Source of the DNA: Bryobacteraceae bacterium
GTDB lineage: Bacteria; Acidobacteriota; Terriglobia; Bryobacterales; Bryobacteraceae
Direction of reading: 5' to 3'
DNA: 64,000 bases
Assembly: GCA_019748195.1 (NCBI GenBank)
Contig: JAIEPW010000096.1
Location: forward strand, 1-64,000
In this document: in pieces, positions 62,579-64,000 of the stretch
Layout of the letters: every line of letters begins with the position of its first letter
Numbering within the stretch: the stretch's first letter is position 1
Made by a program: the position numbers and the translations under genes
The notes under the pieces: generated by a model
Told to the model about the DNA's origin: nothing
Seen by the model: the letters and a program-made list of their open reading frames with translations, nothing else
Databases searched by the model: none

Positions 62579-63969
62579 GTACCGTTCTCCTTGGGCGGCT
62601 GCAAGGGCAGCCGCACCGTGAATCGCGTGTCCCCGGGCTCCGATTGCACGTTGATTGAACCGTGATGCCGCTGGGTGATGATCCGCCAGGTGATTTCGAG
62701 TCCCAGGCCCGTTCCCTGCCCCACCGCCTTGGTGGTGAAAAAAGGCTCGAAGATCCGTGACTGGATTTCCTTCGGAATGCCAGCGCCTGTGTCCGCGATC
62801 TCGACGAAGATCCCGTCGGGATCGGGCCCCGTGGTCAGGGTCAGCGTTCCCTTCCCCTCCATGGCGTCGATCGCGTTGTCGATCAGGTTGGTCCACGCCT
62901 GGTTCAATTCGCCGGGGTGCGCGCAGATGCGAGGCAGGTCCGGATCATACCGCCTGTGGACGGTGATGCCTTTTCGCAGCTTGCCGGCGAGGATGGCCAG
63001 CGTGTTTTCCAGGCCGCGGTGGACATCCGTCGCCTCGAAGTCTGCGCGATCCATGTAGCTGTACTCTTTCATCGCGCCCACCAGGGTGGAGATGCGCGCG
63101 GTGCTCGATTCCAGCTCCATTGCAAGATCGCGAACGCGCACGGTCGATTCCAGCCAGCCCAGCACGGATTCGAACTCGCCGCCGTCCAGTTGCTCCACCA
63201 GGCGCTCCAGTTCAGCGGCGGTGACGCCGCCCGAAACCAGCGTATGTGCTTTCTCCCACGCATCAGAAACGCCGTGCTCCTCCAGCCAGGCGCCGGCGGC
63301 TTCCTCCCGGTCGGAGCGTTCGAGGGGATCGAGCGGGGGGCGGGGGGCAGCCTCCAGCCCCTCGTAGAAGTCGCACGCAATGCGGCGGCTGGCGGCGTCC
63401 AGGCGATCGTCGTGTTCCAGGGAGTTCTTCCGCAGGGCCACCACGGTTTCGCGCAGCGCCTGCGCCGTGCGGACCGCGGCGGCGGCAGGGTTGTTGAGCT
63501 CGTGCGCCAAACCGGCCGCCAGCTTGCCCAGCGCGGCCAGCTTTTCCTGCTGCCGGGTCTGCGTTTCCACATCGCGCGACCGTCCGGCCATCGCGGAAAG
63601 CACCATGCGCGCCCGCGGCGATCCTTCCGCCGCGAATTTCCGGAAGTCGTTGTTCGAGATGCGCACCACGCGCGTCATACCGCATGCGAGCCCGGTGGCG
63701 ATCGCCGGACCGCCGGTCAGCATCGAGATTTCGCCCGCGAAATGCCCGCGCTCGTGCGTCGCCAGCGTACGCACCTCCTGCCCGAAGCGCTTCACGATGC
63801 GAATGGCCCCGTCCAGGACCGCGTAGAAGGGGTAGTCGACATCGCCCTCTTGAAACAGTACGTCTCCATCCTGGAATTCGACGACTTCGCCGTAGCGGGG
63901 CAGCTCCTCGAGCACCTCGTCCGGGAGTTCCGGGAAAAGCTCCTGTTCGTCTGGATCGTGAAGCGTCAT
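62575..63969 (-). CDS. Histidine kinase with N-terminal cyclic-nucleotide-binding domain
   Basis: 464 residues, soluble. A cNMP-binding (CRP-like) domain spans about 10-130 (VEFQDGDVLFQEGDVDYPFYAVLDG, HFAGEISMLTGGPA). A DHp helix carries His156 in LAAGLAHELNNP, and after a long helical spacer (about 170-310) the ATPase region has N-box LIDNAIDAM, G1 ADTGAGIP and G2 GQGTGLGLEI. No membrane helix is seen, so it senses a cytosolic signal, possibly a cyclic nucleotide or redox state. It is flanked by a thioredoxin-reductase-like gene end and the UBP zinc finger in one operon. Confidence 0.92.
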   Translation of the reverse strand: MTLHDPDEQELFPELPDEVLEELPRYGEVVEFQDGDVLFQEGDVDYPFYAVLDGAIRIVKRFGQEVRTLATHERGHFAGEISMLTGGPAIATGLACGMTRVVRISNNDFRKFAAEGSPRARMVLSAMAGRSRDVETQTRQQEKLAALGKLAAGLAHELNNPAAAAVRTAQALRETVVALRKNSLEHDDRLDAASRRIACDFYEGLEAAPRPPLDPLERSDREEAAGAWLEEHGVSDAWEKAHTLVSGGVTAAELERLVEQLDGGEFESVLGWLESTVRVRDLAMELESSTARISTLVGAMKEYSYMDRADFEATDVHRGLENTLAILAGKLRKGITVHRRYDPDLPRICAHPGELNQAWTNLIDNAIDAMEGKGTLTLTTGPDPDGIFVEIADTGAGIPKEIQSRIFEPFFTTKAVGQGTGLGLEITWRIITQRHHGSINVQSEPGDTRFTVRLPLQPPKENGT

Positions 63970-64000
63970 CGCACGTTGCTCAGGTACTGATGCACCATCT
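63966..64000 (-). CDS. 3' end of an upstream gene, probably thioredoxin-reductase-like
   Basis: Only the last codons are in the window, ending MVHQYLSNVR and stop at 63966, overlapping the kinase ATG (ATGA). A VHQYL end is common at the C-terminus of thioredoxin-reductase-like FAD proteins, which are frequent partners of cNMP-kinase and UBP zinc-finger genes. Too short for a firm call. Confidence 0.45.
   Translation of the reverse strand, partial: MVHQYLSNVR

Noticed and set aside
1-64000. tRNA, rRNA, riboswitch or mobile element
   Set aside because: Intergenic gaps are short; no cloverleaf, transposase or integrase gene, or attachment-site pair was found by eye.

Overview
The window is about 64 kb of GC-rich chromosomal DNA that most resembles an acidobacterium of the Solibacter/Bryobacter type. 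The reasons are several secreted proteins ending in the Solibacter-type C-terminal domain (TIGR03437), a long Oar-like TonB-dependent receptor, a MacB/FtsX-like permease of the ADOP type, huge FG-GAP/VCBS repeat proteins, and many exported proteins with short signal peptides and no clear Pfam assignment. No rRNA, tRNA, CRISPR array, prophage or insertion sequence was seen. The taxonomic call is an inference from gene content, not a phylogeny.

Layout. 1-10.7 kb: two tandem minus-strand genes for giant FG-GAP/Ig/DUF11 surface proteins. They share a perfect 1,053-bp direct repeat in their 3' ends, and the left copy carries a one-base frameshift. 10.9-13.9 kb: a MOSC protein and a secreted M6-like metallopeptidase. 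14.1-19.2 kb: a plus-strand run of exported proteins (two paralogs of unknown function, a DUF4920-like protein, a PafA-like phosphatase, a Skp/OmpH chaperone, a small membrane protein). 20.0-23.7 kb: a two-gene unit in which a small protein resembling those found beside type VI secretion effectors precedes a 1,094-residue protein with Ig-like repeats, a nitrilase-like domain and a run of zinc ribbons. This is the most unusual locus here. 23.7-28.1 kb: SDR oxidoreductase, response regulator, small membrane protein and the TldE/TldD protease pair.

28.1-34.3 kb: mostly housekeeping and metabolism: glucose-dehydrogenase-like MDR, SAM hydrolase, cysteine desulfurase with MnmA (tRNA 2-thiolation), a lipid A-type acyltransferase, a phosphoribosyltransferase and a Nudix hydrolase. 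34.3-35.7 kb: a membrane protein/XRE regulator pair and small membrane proteins. 35.7-39.8 kb: a repeat protein and an ABC exporter whose permease is fused to an amidohydrolase-like domain that has lost its metal ligands. 39.9-50.3 kb: TonB receptor, PQQ-propeller cytochrome, alpha/beta hydrolase, a MerR-TPR fusion regulator and a DUF5666-repeat secreted protein. 50.4-54.8 kb: GT39-type membrane glycosyltransferase, MBL hydrolase, a methyltransferase with a beta-rich C-terminal extension and a SYLF-domain protein.

54.9-58.7 kb: a tightly packed six-gene plus-strand operon that begins with a second XRE regulator/membrane protein pair behind a promoter overlapped by a perfect 18-bp palindrome. 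It continues with an S41 protease, two exported proteins and a short asparaginase. 58.7-64 kb: an ADOP-type permease with a TrmB-like regulator, then a minus-strand redox/signalling operon (end of a probable thioredoxin-reductase-like gene, cNMP-binding histidine kinase, UBP-type zinc finger).
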